This document shows positions 23,544 through 32,207 of a stretch of 36,134 nucleotides of DNA, piece after piece (within the stretch, counting starts at the first letter, position 1; the number at the start of each line of letters is the position of its first letter). Location of the stretch: positions 1 to 36,134 of the forward strand of contig CAZNJB010000032.1 of assembly GCA_964573255.1 (NCBI GenBank), in the 5' to 3' direction. The position numbers and the translations under genes were made by a program. Under the pieces are notes generated by a model. It made no database searches. It was not told where the DNA came from and worked only from the letters and a program-made list of their open reading frames with translations. Source of the stretch: CAYNUJ01 sp964573255. GTDB taxonomy: Bacteria; Bacteroidota; Ignavibacteria; Ignavibacteriales; Melioribacteraceae.

Positions 23544-23569
23544 AGATGGGAAGGCTACCCTTCCCATCT
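23544..23569 (-). terminator. strong hairpin between tuf and rpsJ (attenuator or processing site)
   Basis: An 11-bp perfect stem (arms 23559-23569 and 23544-23554, AGATGGGAAGG type) with a 4-base loop. On the minus strand it is followed by only UUAUCU, so the U-tract is short. Possible roles are partial termination, RNA stabilisation of the tuf message 3' end, or RNase processing. It sits in the 72-base gap between the str and S10 blocks. Confidence 0.6.
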
Positions 23570-23587
23570 GTAATAAAATATATATTA

Positions 23588-24796
23588 TTATTCAATAATC
23601 TTAGTTACAACTCCCGCACCAACGGTTCTACCACCTTCGCGGATAGCGAATCTCAATCCTTCTTCCATTGCGATTTCGCTAATGAGTTCTACGGATAATT
23701 TAACATTATCACCAGGCATTACCATTTCAGTTCCTTCAGGAAGTGTAGCAACACCAGTTACGTCAGTTGTTCTGAAATAGAACTGTGGTCTGTAACCGTT
23801 GAAGAATGGAGTGTGACGTCCACCTTCGTCTTTCGACAATACGTAAACTTCGCCTTCGAATTTTTTATGAGGTGTAATCGAACCCGGTTTAGCCAAAACC
23901 ATACCTCTTTCGATTTCTTTCTTGTCAACACCTCTTAAAAGAAGACCAGCGTTGTCACCTGCTAATGCAGAATCTAATTCTTTACGGAACATTTCGATAC
24001 CGGTAACAACAGTTTTCTTGTGAATACCGAGACCAATTAACTCAACTTCTTCGTTAAGTTTAACTTCGCCTCTTTCCACTCTACCGGTAGCAACTGTACC
24101 ACGACCGGTAATAGAGAATACGTCTTCAACAGGCATCAAGAATGGTTTGTCAACATCTCTTTCCGGAAGAGGAACGTAAGAGTCAACAGCATCCATTAAT
24201 TCGTAAATGCATTTTAATCTTTCATCATCCGCACCTACACTATCATCAGAAGCTGCTTCCAAAGCTTGAAGAGCAGAACCTTTAATGATCGGAATTTCAT
24301 CTCCTGGGAATTCATATTCACTCAAGAGTTCTCTTAATTCCATTTCTACTAATTCTAATAACTCTTCGTCGTCAACCATATCAACTTTATTCATAAAAAC
24401 AACGATTCTAGGAACACCTACCTGACGTGCAAGAAGAATATGTTCTCTAGTTTGAGGCATAGGACCATCAGTAGCCGCAACAACCAAAATAGCACCGTCC
24501 ATCTGAGCAGCACCAGTGATCATGTTTTTAACATAATCCGCGTGACCGGGACAGTCAACGTGTGCATAGTGTCTTTTTTCAGTTTGATATTCTACGTGTG
24601 CAGTTGCGATTGTAATACCGCGTTCTCTTTCTTCCGGTGCATTGTCAATACTATCGAAAGTTCTTTTTTCAGATAAACCTCTCTTCGATAAAGCCATTGT
24701 AATGGCGGCGGTAAGAGTAGTTTTACCGTGATCCACGTGTCCAATAGTACCTATATTAACGTGAGGCTTACTCCTATCAAATTTTTCTTTTGCCAT
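23588..24796 (-). CDS. tuf: elongation factor Tu
   Basis: GTPase that delivers aminoacyl-tRNA to the ribosome. The 402-residue protein has G1 GHVDHGKT at 19-26, DCPGH at 81-85 (His85 is the catalytic histidine), and NKVD at 136-139. A short insertion after GSALQALEAA (SDDSVGADD region) is present relative to E. coli. ATG with AAGGAG upstream. This is the only tuf copy in the window; it lies in the classical rpsL-rpsG-fusA-tuf order. Confidence 0.99.
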   Translation of the reverse strand: MAKEKFDRSKPHVNIGTIGHVDHGKTTLTAAITMALSKRGLSEKRTFDSIDNAPEERERGITIATAHVEYQTEKRHYAHVDCPGHADYVKNMITGAAQMDGAILVVAATDGPMPQTREHILLARQVGVPRIVVFMNKVDMVDDEELLELVEMELRELLSEYEFPGDEIPIIKGSALQALEAASDDSVGADDERLKCIYELMDAVDSYVPLPERDVDKPFLMPVEDVFSITGRGTVATGRVERGEVKLNEEVELIGLGIHKKTVVTGIEMFRKELDSALAGDNAGLLLRGVDKKEIERGMVLAKPGSITPHKKFEGEVYVLSKDEGGRHTPFFNGYRPQFYFRTTDVTGVATLPEGTEMVMPGDNVKLSVELISEIAMEEGLRFAIREGGRTVGAGVVTKIIE

Positions 24797-24843
24797 CGAT
24801 AACTCCTTGTTGTTTATTTTCTTATTTTTTAAGTACTATTTAT

Positions 24844-26943
24844 TTATGCTTCAATTGATTTTGGCTTAGGAGCCTTTTCCAATATTTCGTCAGCAACTGA
24901 TTTTGGAGCGATTTGATAATTTTCGAACTGCATAGTATAAATCGCTCTTCCTTGTGTCATTGAACGCAAACGTGTTGCGTATCCGAACATTTCCGAAAGC
25001 GGTGCATGAGCACGGATAACTTGAGCATCCTTCCGCGCGGAAAACCCTTCAATTTTTCCACGTCTGGAGTTCAAATCTCCCATTACATCACCGAGATATT
25101 CTTCCGGAGTAATAACTTCAACTCTCATAATCGGTTCTAATATAACCGGACCGGCTTTCAAAGCTCCATCACGGAATGCCATAGCACCCGCAACTTTGAA
25201 AGAAATTTCATCCGAATCCACATCATGATAAGAACCGTCATACAATTTCACTTTAACGTCAACTACTTGATAACCGGCAAGAACACCGTTTTTCATTGCG
25301 TCTTCAATACCTTTTTCGACAGCAGGAATAAATTCTTTAGGTATTGCACCGCCAACAATAGCATTTTCAAATTCAAAACCTTTTCCAGGTTCGTTGGGTG
25401 AAATCTCAAGCATTACGTGACCATATTTACCACGACCACCAGATTGCTTAACAAATTTACCTTCAGATTGAACCGATTTAGTAATTGTTTCGCGATAAGC
25501 TACTTGAGGTTTACCGATATTTGCTTCAACCTTGAATTCACGTTTCATTCTATCAACCAAGATTTCAAGGTGAAGTTCACCCATACCGCTAATTAAAGTC
25601 TGACCTGTTTCCTCGTCAACTTTAACTTTGAATGTAGGATCTTCATCGCTTAATTTTGTTAATGCATCGGATAATTTATCCTGATCAGCTTTTGTTTTCG
25701 GTTCAATTGCAATTTGTATAACAGGTTCAGGGAATTCCATTCTTTCAAGAATGATTGGATCGCTATCATCGCAGAGCGTATCACCGGTTCTTGTATGCTT
25801 CAATCCAACGATTGCGCAAATATCTCCGGCACGCACATTATCCATATCTTCCCTTCTGTTAGCGTGCATTAAAAGAATCCTGCCAACACGTTCTTTTTTA
25901 GAACTAACAGAATTATAAACATATGAGCCTGCTTTTAGCTGACCGCTATATACACGGCAAAAAGTTAATTTACCCACATAAGGATCGGTCATAATTTTGA
26001 ATGCTAAAGCAGTAAACTTTTCATTTTCATCAATCTTACGGACAACTTCATCATTCCTATGCGCGTGATGTCCAACAATCTGTCCGATATCTGCCGGTGA
26101 AGGCAAGAAATCGACAACTGCATCGAGTAATTTTTGAACACCTTTATTCTTAAATGAAGAACCGCAAATTACAGGAACGATTTTTAACTGTCTTGTTGCT
26201 TTTTGAAGTACGCTAATTACTTCTTCTTTAGTGATTTCTTCTCCTTCAAGATATTTTTCGAGGAGAGTATCATCAACATCAGAAACAGCTTCAAGCATTA
26301 TAGTTCTATACTTTTCAGCAACAGGAAGTAAATCGGCTGGGATCTCAATATCTTCGTAAGTAGCGCCAAGAGTTTCTTCGTTATACATTCTGGCTTTCAT
26401 TTCAATAAGATCAATAACTCCGGCAAATAAATCCCCAGATCCGATTGGCAATGTTAAAGGAATCGCATTTGCTTTAAGACGATCCTTCATCATATCCAAT
26501 ACATTATAAAAATCTGCGCCGACTCTATCCATTTTGTTAACAAATGCAATTCTCGGCACACCGTATTTATCTGCCTGACGCCATACTGTTTCTGATTGCG
26601 GTTCAACACCGCCAACGGCACAGAAAAGAGCGATTGCGCCGTCGAGCACCCTTAATGCTCTTTCAACTTCAACAGTAAAATCAACGTGTCCTGGTGTATC
26701 TATAATATTTATTTGATGGTCTTTCCAAAAACAAGTTGTAGCTGCACTAGTAATTGTAATACCACGCTCTTTCTCTTGTTCCATCCAATCCATCGTAGCA
26801 GCGCCATCGTGCACTTCACCAATTCTGTGCACTTTACCGGTATAATAAAGTATTCTTTCTGTAGTAGTAGTTTTACCGGCGTCTATGTGCGCCATAATTC
26901 CAATATTTCTAATTTTCGATATGTCAACTCTCTTCTGCGACAT
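24844..26943 (-). CDS. fusA: elongation factor G
   Basis: GTPase that drives ribosome translocation and, with RRF, recycling. The 699-residue protein has G1 AHIDAGKT at 18-25, DTPGHVD at 82-88, NKMD at 136-139 and the C-terminal domain IV region with GGRGKYGHVMLEI. Length and motifs suit canonical EF-G rather than a specialised paralogue. Between rpsG and tuf with gaps of 23 and 47 bases. Confidence 0.99.
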   Translation of the reverse strand: MSQKRVDISKIRNIGIMAHIDAGKTTTTERILYYTGKVHRIGEVHDGAATMDWMEQEKERGITITSAATTCFWKDHQINIIDTPGHVDFTVEVERALRVLDGAIALFCAVGGVEPQSETVWRQADKYGVPRIAFVNKMDRVGADFYNVLDMMKDRLKANAIPLTLPIGSGDLFAGVIDLIEMKARMYNEETLGATYEDIEIPADLLPVAEKYRTIMLEAVSDVDDTLLEKYLEGEEITKEEVISVLQKATRQLKIVPVICGSSFKNKGVQKLLDAVVDFLPSPADIGQIVGHHAHRNDEVVRKIDENEKFTALAFKIMTDPYVGKLTFCRVYSGQLKAGSYVYNSVSSKKERVGRILLMHANRREDMDNVRAGDICAIVGLKHTRTGDTLCDDSDPIILERMEFPEPVIQIAIEPKTKADQDKLSDALTKLSDEDPTFKVKVDEETGQTLISGMGELHLEILVDRMKREFKVEANIGKPQVAYRETITKSVQSEGKFVKQSGGRGKYGHVMLEISPNEPGKGFEFENAIVGGAIPKEFIPAVEKGIEDAMKNGVLAGYQVVDVKVKLYDGSYHDVDSDEISFKVAGAMAFRDGALKAGPVILEPIMRVEVITPEEYLGDVMGDLNSRRGKIEGFSARKDAQVIRAHAPLSEMFGYATRLRSMTQGRAIYTMQFENYQIAPKSVADEILEKAPKPKSIEA

Positions 26944-26966
26944 CTAAATTCCCTTCTAATACATCG

Positions 26967-27434
26967 TTACCATTTAAAGTGAGCGAAAGCCTTGTTGGCT
27001 TCAGCCATTCTATGCGTATCATCTTTTTTCTTAACCGAAGATCCTTCGCCTTTTGAAGCGGAAATAAGTTCGGCAGCTAATTTTTCAGCCATCGATCTTT
27101 CTTTTCTATCTCTAGAATAATTTCTCAACCACCTAAAAGCCAAGGCTATTCTTCTATCGGGGCGAACTTCCATAGGTACCTGATAAGTAGCGCCGCCAAC
27201 TCTTCTGCTTCGAACCTCGATAAGAGGCTGAACATTATTCACTGCTTTTTTGAAAACCTCTAAAGCATTTTCTTTCGTTCTCTTTTCAATAAGATCGAAT
27301 GCTTCGTAAACTACTTTTCTGGAAGTCGTCTTTTTACCGTCCCACATCAAGTAGTTTATAAATTTAGCGACCAAAACATCATTAAATTTTGGATCAGGTT
27401 TAATAAAACGTTTTTCAGCTCTTTTCTTTCTCAT
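26967..27434 (-). CDS. rpsG: 30S ribosomal protein S7
   Basis: Primary binder of the 16S 3' major domain; in E. coli it represses the str operon from an intercistronic site. The 155-residue protein begins RKKRAEKRFIKPDPKFND and contains GGATYQVPMEVRPDRRIALA. Only 5 bases separate it from rpsL, too short for the E. coli-type S7 target. Confidence 0.98.
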   Translation of the reverse strand: MRKKRAEKRFIKPDPKFNDVLVAKFINYLMWDGKKTTSRKVVYEAFDLIEKRTKENALEVFKKAVNNVQPLIEVRSRRVGGATYQVPMEVRPDRRIALAFRWLRNYSRDRKERSMAEKLAAELISASKGEGSSVKKKDDTHRMAEANKAFAHFKW

Positions 27435-27439
27435 ATCTC

Positions 27440-27817
27440 TTACTTAGCCTTTGGTTTTTTAGCGCCGTACTTAGATCTACCTTGCTTTCTGTCTTCAACA
27501 CCGCTAGTATCCAAGGTTCCGCGAATAATATGATAACGAACACCGGGAAGATCTTTAACCCTTCCTCCGCGAATCATTACGATCGAGTGTTCCTGCAAAT
27601 TATGTCCTTCACCCGGAATATAAGCAGTAACTTCAATACCATTAGTTAAACGAACCCTGGCCACTTTTCTCAATGCAGAGTTCGGTTTTTTCGGTGTTGT
27701 AGTGTAAACTCTCGTACACACACCGCGCTTTTGAGGGCACGAATCAAGTGCTCTCGACTTGCTTTTGGAAACGATTTGTTTCCTACCTTTTCTTACCAAC
27801 TGGTTTATTGTTGGCAC
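27440..27817 (-). CDS. rpsL: 30S ribosomal protein S12
   Basis: Decoding-centre protein. The 125-residue protein has TTPKKPNSALRKVARVRLTN and GGRVKDLPGVRYHIIRG. The lysines whose mutation gives streptomycin resistance (positions 43 and 88 in E. coli numbering) are wild type, so sensitivity is predicted at this site. The start is GTG at 27817 with AGGAGG upstream. First gene after the strong promoter at 27866-27894. Confidence 0.98.
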   Translation of the reverse strand: MPTINQLVRKGRKQIVSKSKSRALDSCPQKRGVCTRVYTTTPKKPNSALRKVARVRLTNGIEVTAYIPGEGHNLQEHSIVMIRGGRVKDLPGVRYHIIRGTLDTSGVEDRKQGRSKYGAKKPKAK

Positions 27818-27827
27818 GTAAATCCTC

Positions 27828-27859
27828 CTGAAAATTTTACGTTTTCTAACAAAATTCAG
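27828..27859 (-). promoter_or_regulatory. leader hairpin abutting the rpsL ribosome binding site
   Basis: On the minus strand CTGAATTTT (27851-27859) can pair with AAAATTTTCAG (27828-27838): 5 and 4 base pairs with a 2-base bulge and a 12-base loop. Its 3' arm runs straight into AGGAGG. The predicted transcript start (about 27859) coincides with the first base of the stem. It is AT-rich and weak in energy; a role in translational control is only a suggestion. Confidence 0.35.
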
Positions 27860-27865
27860 ACTCCC

Positions 27866-27894
27866 AATATAGAGAGTTTTTTCTGAAATGTCAA
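27866..27894 (-). promoter_or_regulatory. sigma70-type promoter of the str block
   Basis: Minus strand: -35 TTGACA at 27889-27894, a 17-base spacer, -10 TATATT at 27866-27871. The -35 hexamer is perfect and spacing ideal. The expected start is near 27859, giving a leader of about 42 bases before rpsL. It lies in the 102-base gap between rpoC and rpsL, with no terminator visible after rpoC. Confidence 0.85.
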
Positions 27895-27905
27895 GAAATC
27901 TTGAC
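27890..27905. promoter_or_regulatory. palindrome overlapping the -35 of the str promoter
   Basis: GTCAAGA-AA-TCTTGAC, a perfect 7-2-7 inverted repeat covering five of the six -35 bases and extending upstream. It could be an operator for a dimeric regulator. The 2-base centre makes an RNA hairpin with good loop less likely, and no U-tract follows. Confidence 0.4.
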
Positions 27906-27919
27906 CATTATTTAAAGAG

Positions 27920-30900
27920 TTATTTCTTAATTTTTTCTTCTTTTTCCGAGCTTTCCTCGTCAACCTTTTCGGCTTCTTCTTTAGCCTTTGCTTCCTCAGC
28001 TTCTAATACAATTTTCTTGTATTTCTTCAAGCCTGTTCCGGCAGGTATTAAATTACCCATAACAACGTTTTCTTTCAATCCGTGCAAGAAATCTTCTCTT
28101 GCTTCTATAGCGGAATTTGTAAGAACTTTTGTTGTTTCCTGGAATGAAGCAGCCGAAATAAAGCTTTCGGTAAAGAGCGCAGACTGCGTAATTCCGAGTA
28201 ATACGTTATCGAATGTTGCAGGTTCTGCATCACGAACCTTAAGCGGTTCTTTCTCTTTCCTTTTCAAATCATTCTGTATTTCACGGTATTTGAATCTGGT
28301 TATTAATTGTCCAACTTTTAATTTTGAACCACCCGGATCCTCAACTACTACCATATTACGCATTTTTTCATTTTCTTCGAGTAATTTATTCCTGTTCGCG
28401 AGATCTTCTTCGATAAACATTGTATCACCCGAAGAAATGATTCTTAATTTTCTTAACATCTGGCGAACTATAACTTCGATGTGTTTATCGTTGATTTTCA
28501 CACCTTGCAAACGATAAACGTCCTGAATTTCGTTAACCAGATATTCCTGTACTGCGTTTGTACCTTTAATTTTCAAAATATCGTGTGGATCAATTGGACC
28601 GTCGGTAATTTTTTCACCGGCGGGAATTTCATCACCTTCCTGAACGAGAACGTGTTTTCCGTAAGGTACGTTGTAGACTTTCTGGATAGTTCCGTCGAAA
28701 GATTCCACAATTATTTCACGAGAACCTTTTTTACGAGCTCCGAATTTAACAATACCTTCGATTTCGGAAACTATAGCAGGATCGTGTGGGCTACGAGCTT
28801 CGAATAATTCGGTTACTCTCGGCAAACCACCCGTAATATCTCGTGTTTTGGAAGCGGAACGAGAAATTTTAGCCAAAACAGTACCGGCAGGAACCGTCTC
28901 CCCTTCTTCTACGGATATATATGCTCCGATCGGAAGGTTGAATATTTTAGCATTTCCATCTTCTGATTCAACAACTATTGATGGTGTTAAATTTTTATCT
29001 TTTGATTCGATAACAACTTTCTGTACGTGACCAGTCTGTTCGTCCGTAACGGGTTTGATAGTTTTGTTATCTTCAAAGTCGATGTATTTGATTTTACCAC
29101 CGACATCAGTCAAAATAACTGCGTTATAAGGATCGTGATTGTAAAGAGGAGTTCCTTTTGTTATTTCCTGACCGTCTTCAACCATCAATTCAGCACCGTA
29201 CGGGATTTCGTACATTTTAACTTGTCTACCGTCGCTATCGATAATTCCTATAGAACCGCGTCTTCCGGTAACAACTTTAACGTCGCCAAGATGGTCACTC
29301 TTCACTACGTAGTTGATACGATCAAATTTGACAGTACCACCAACAGAAGTTTCCACTTGAGATTGACTTGCAATACGTGATGAAGTACCACCAAGGTGGA
29401 AGGTACGGAGTGTAAGCTGAGTACCTGGCTCACCAATTGACTGTGCAGCAATAATACCAACAGCTTCACCAACTTCAACTAATTGTCCTGTAGTTAAGTT
29501 TCGTCCGTAACATTTTGAACAAACACCGCGTTTCGATTCGCAAGTGAGTACCGTACGAATATATACTTCATCAATCAGAGCATCGTCAATTCTTTCTGCG
29601 ATTTCTTCATCAATTAATTCACCGGCTTCAATAATTAATTCATCGTTGCGAGGATCGTAAACGTCTTCCTGAGCAACACGACCAATTATTCTTTCTGCCA
29701 ACGGTTCTCTTTCCTGCTCAACATCTTTGAGTGCAGAAATGTAAATACCTCTAATAGTACCGCAATCTACTTCGGAAATAATAACATCCTGAGCTACGTC
29801 TGTTAATCTTCTGGTCAGATAACCAGCATCTGCGGTTTTAAGAGCGGTATCTGCAAGACCCTTACGAGCACCGTGAGTAGAGATAAAGTACTCAAGAACC
29901 GAAAGACCTTCTTTGAAGTTCGCCACAATCGGGTTTTCGATAATTTCGCCGGATTGACCGCTTAAACTCTTTTGCGGTTTCTGCATCAATCCTCTCATTC
30001 CGGCTAACTGTCTAACCTGTTCTTTAGAACCTCTCGCACCGGAATCAACCATCATATGGAGCGAATTGAAGCCTTGCTTATCATTTTTCAATTTATTCAT
30101 CAACGAAACGGATACATTAGTAGTAGTGAACGTCCAAATATCTATAATCTTATTGTAACGTTCTGAATCTGTAATAAGACCCATTTCGTGTTCTTGCATA
30201 ATTTCATTTACTTTTCTATTAGATTCCTCAATAAGTTTCTGTTTTTCCTCCGGAATAACCATATCGCTAAAACTGATGGAAATACCTGCAGTTGTAGCAT
30301 ATCTATATCCGAGTTCTTTCAGATCATCGAGGAATTTCGCGGTAACTTGATTTCCAAGCTTAATGAACATCTTGTAAATGAAACCGCTAAATACTCTTTT
30401 AACGAGCAATTCATTGAAGAAGCCCATTTCTTTGGGAACTATATCATTGAATATTACTCGTCCGACGGTAGTTTCAATCATTTCACCGTCTATTTTCACT
30501 TTAATTTTTGCGTGAAGATCAACAACTTCCTGATCGTAAGCTATTTTAACTTCTTCAGGATCATAGAATATCATTCCCTCGCCTTTTGCACCGGGTCTAA
30601 CTTTAGTTAGATAGTAGCATCCGAGTACGATATCCTGAGTAGGAACAACAATTGGATTACCGTTCTGCGGCGAAAGAATATTATGTGAAGAAAGCATTAA
30701 AAGCATTGCTTCCAACTGAGCTTCGTAAGAAAGGGGTACGTGAACCGCCATCTGGTCACCGTCGAAGTCAGCGTTGAATGCCGTACAAACCATTGGGTGA
30801 AGCTGAATAGCTTTGCTATCAATCAATATCGGCTGAAATGCTTGTATACCCAAACGGTGAAGAGTAGGAGCACGGTTTAAGAGAACCGGGTGACCTTCAA

Positions 30901-32179
30901 TAATTTTTTCTAATATATCCCAAATAATGGGTTCTTTTCTATCAACAGCTTTACGAGCGCTTTTAACAGTTTTATAATATCCGCGATCGATCAATTTACG
31001 TATTACAAACGGTTTGAATAATTCAACCGCCATATCTTTAGGCAAACCGCATTGATGCAACTTGAGTTCCGGACCAACAACAATAACCGAACGACCGGAA
31101 TAATCCACACGTTTACCTAAAAGGTTCTGACGGAAACGACCCTGCTTACCTTTGAGCATATCGCTCAGGGATTTCAGCGGTCTGTTACCATCGCTTCTTA
31201 CGGCACTGGTTCTTCTTGAATTATCAAACAGCGCATCAACAGCTTCCTGAAGCATTCTCTTTTCGTTTCTCAAAATAACTTCAGGAGCTTTAATATCGAT
31301 TAATCTCTTCAAACGATTATTTCTAATGATCACTCTACGATAGAGATCATTCAAATCAGAAGTTGCAAAACGCCCGCCTTCCAACGGAACTAAAGGACGC
31401 AATTCAGGCGGAATAACCGGAATGATATCCATAACCATCCATTCCGGATTATTTGTAAACTTACCTTCTTTGGGGCGGAATGCTTCGAGTACTCTTAATC
31501 TTTTCAGAAGATCTTTTCTCTTTTGCTGAGAGGTTTCTTCTTTAAGACGAGCTTTCAGTTCATAAAAAATCTCTTCAATTGGTGTGGAACGAAGCATTTC
31601 TCTTACTGCATCACCACCAATTTTCGCAATAAATTTCTTCGGATCATCATCATCCAGAGCATCGTTATCGTGCGGAAGCGTAGAAAGAATTTCGTAATAC
31701 TGATCTTCGGAAATCAAATCTTTAACGGAAAGTCCGGTTGTTCCGGGATTAATCACAACATAAGATTCGTAATAAATAATTTTTTCCAACTCTTTAGTTG
31801 TCATCCCAATAATATTACCAATTTTGGATGGCAGAGCTTTAAAGAACCAGATATGAACTATCGGAACAGCAAGAGTAATATGTCCCATTCTTTCGCGACG
31901 AACGCTTTTTTGAGTAACTTCAACACCGCAGCGATCGCACACAATACCTTTATACCTGATGCCTTTATATTTACCGCAGGCGCATTCCCAATCTTTAACC
32001 GGACCAAAAATTTTCTCGCAGAAAAGTCCGTCTTTTTCAGGACGGAAGGAGCGATAGTTGATTGTTTCCGGTTTGGTAACTTCACCATGTGACCTGGATA
32101 GAATATCGTCCGGGCTAGCTAAGCTTACGGTAACTTTATTGATATTTCTAACTTTAAGTTCTTGAGCTCTAAATCTCAT
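27920..32179 (-). CDS. rpoC: RNA polymerase beta' subunit
   Basis: Catalytic subunit of RNA polymerase. The 1419-residue protein has the N-terminal zinc site (Cys66, Cys68, Cys81, Cys84), the catalytic NADFDGDQM at 469-477 with Asp471, Asp473 and Asp475 binding magnesium, and a second zinc cluster (CESKRGVCSKCYG). The last 27 or so residues are a charged Glu/Lys tail beyond the conserved C-terminus. ATG start, 28 bases after rpoB. No terminator follows; transcription may continue into the str block, which also has its own promoter. Confidence 0.99.
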   Translation of the reverse strand: MRFRAQELKVRNINKVTVSLASPDDILSRSHGEVTKPETINYRSFRPEKDGLFCEKIFGPVKDWECACGKYKGIRYKGIVCDRCGVEVTQKSVRRERMGHITLAVPIVHIWFFKALPSKIGNIIGMTTKELEKIIYYESYVVINPGTTGLSVKDLISEDQYYEILSTLPHDNDALDDDDPKKFIAKIGGDAVREMLRSTPIEEIFYELKARLKEETSQQKRKDLLKRLRVLEAFRPKEGKFTNNPEWMVMDIIPVIPPELRPLVPLEGGRFATSDLNDLYRRVIIRNNRLKRLIDIKAPEVILRNEKRMLQEAVDALFDNSRRTSAVRSDGNRPLKSLSDMLKGKQGRFRQNLLGKRVDYSGRSVIVVGPELKLHQCGLPKDMAVELFKPFVIRKLIDRGYYKTVKSARKAVDRKEPIIWDILEKIIEGHPVLLNRAPTLHRLGIQAFQPILIDSKAIQLHPMVCTAFNADFDGDQMAVHVPLSYEAQLEAMLLMLSSHNILSPQNGNPIVVPTQDIVLGCYYLTKVRPGAKGEGMIFYDPEEVKIAYDQEVVDLHAKIKVKIDGEMIETTVGRVIFNDIVPKEMGFFNELLVKRVFSGFIYKMFIKLGNQVTAKFLDDLKELGYRYATTAGISISFSDMVIPEEKQKLIEESNRKVNEIMQEHEMGLITDSERYNKIIDIWTFTTTNVSVSLMNKLKNDKQGFNSLHMMVDSGARGSKEQVRQLAGMRGLMQKPQKSLSGQSGEIIENPIVANFKEGLSVLEYFISTHGARKGLADTALKTADAGYLTRRLTDVAQDVIISEVDCGTIRGIYISALKDVEQEREPLAERIIGRVAQEDVYDPRNDELIIEAGELIDEEIAERIDDALIDEVYIRTVLTCESKRGVCSKCYGRNLTTGQLVEVGEAVGIIAAQSIGEPGTQLTLRTFHLGGTSSRIASQSQVETSVGGTVKFDRINYVVKSDHLGDVKVVTGRRGSIGIIDSDGRQVKMYEIPYGAELMVEDGQEITKGTPLYNHDPYNAVILTDVGGKIKYIDFEDNKTIKPVTDEQTGHVQKVVIESKDKNLTPSIVVESEDGNAKIFNLPIGAYISVEEGETVPAGTVLAKISRSASKTRDITGGLPRVTELFEARSPHDPAIVSEIEGIVKFGARKKGSREIIVESFDGTIQKVYNVPYGKHVLVQEGDEIPAGEKITDGPIDPHDILKIKGTNAVQEYLVNEIQDVYRLQGVKINDKHIEVIVRQMLRKLRIISSGDTMFIEEDLANRNKLLEENEKMRNMVVVEDPGGSKLKVGQLITRFKYREIQNDLKRKEKEPLKVRDAEPATFDNVLLGITQSALFTESFISAASFQETTKVLTNSAIEAREDFLHGLKENVVMGNLIPAGTGLKKYKKIVLEAEEAKAKEEAEKVDEESSEKEEKIKK

Positions 32180-32207
32180 AAAACTTTCTCCTTTGGTAAT
32201 AAAAAAT

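Noticed and set aside
27888..28517. Plus-strand 209-codon frame opposite the 3' end of rpoC
   Set aside because: Antisense shadow of rpoC; Ser/Phe-rich composition typical of reading Glu/Lys codons backwards, no ribosome binding site and no family likeness.
31523..32092. Plus-strand 189-codon frame opposite the 5' part of rpoC
   Set aside because: Antisense shadow with Asn/Phe/Ile-rich composition; the rpoC protein is unambiguous here.
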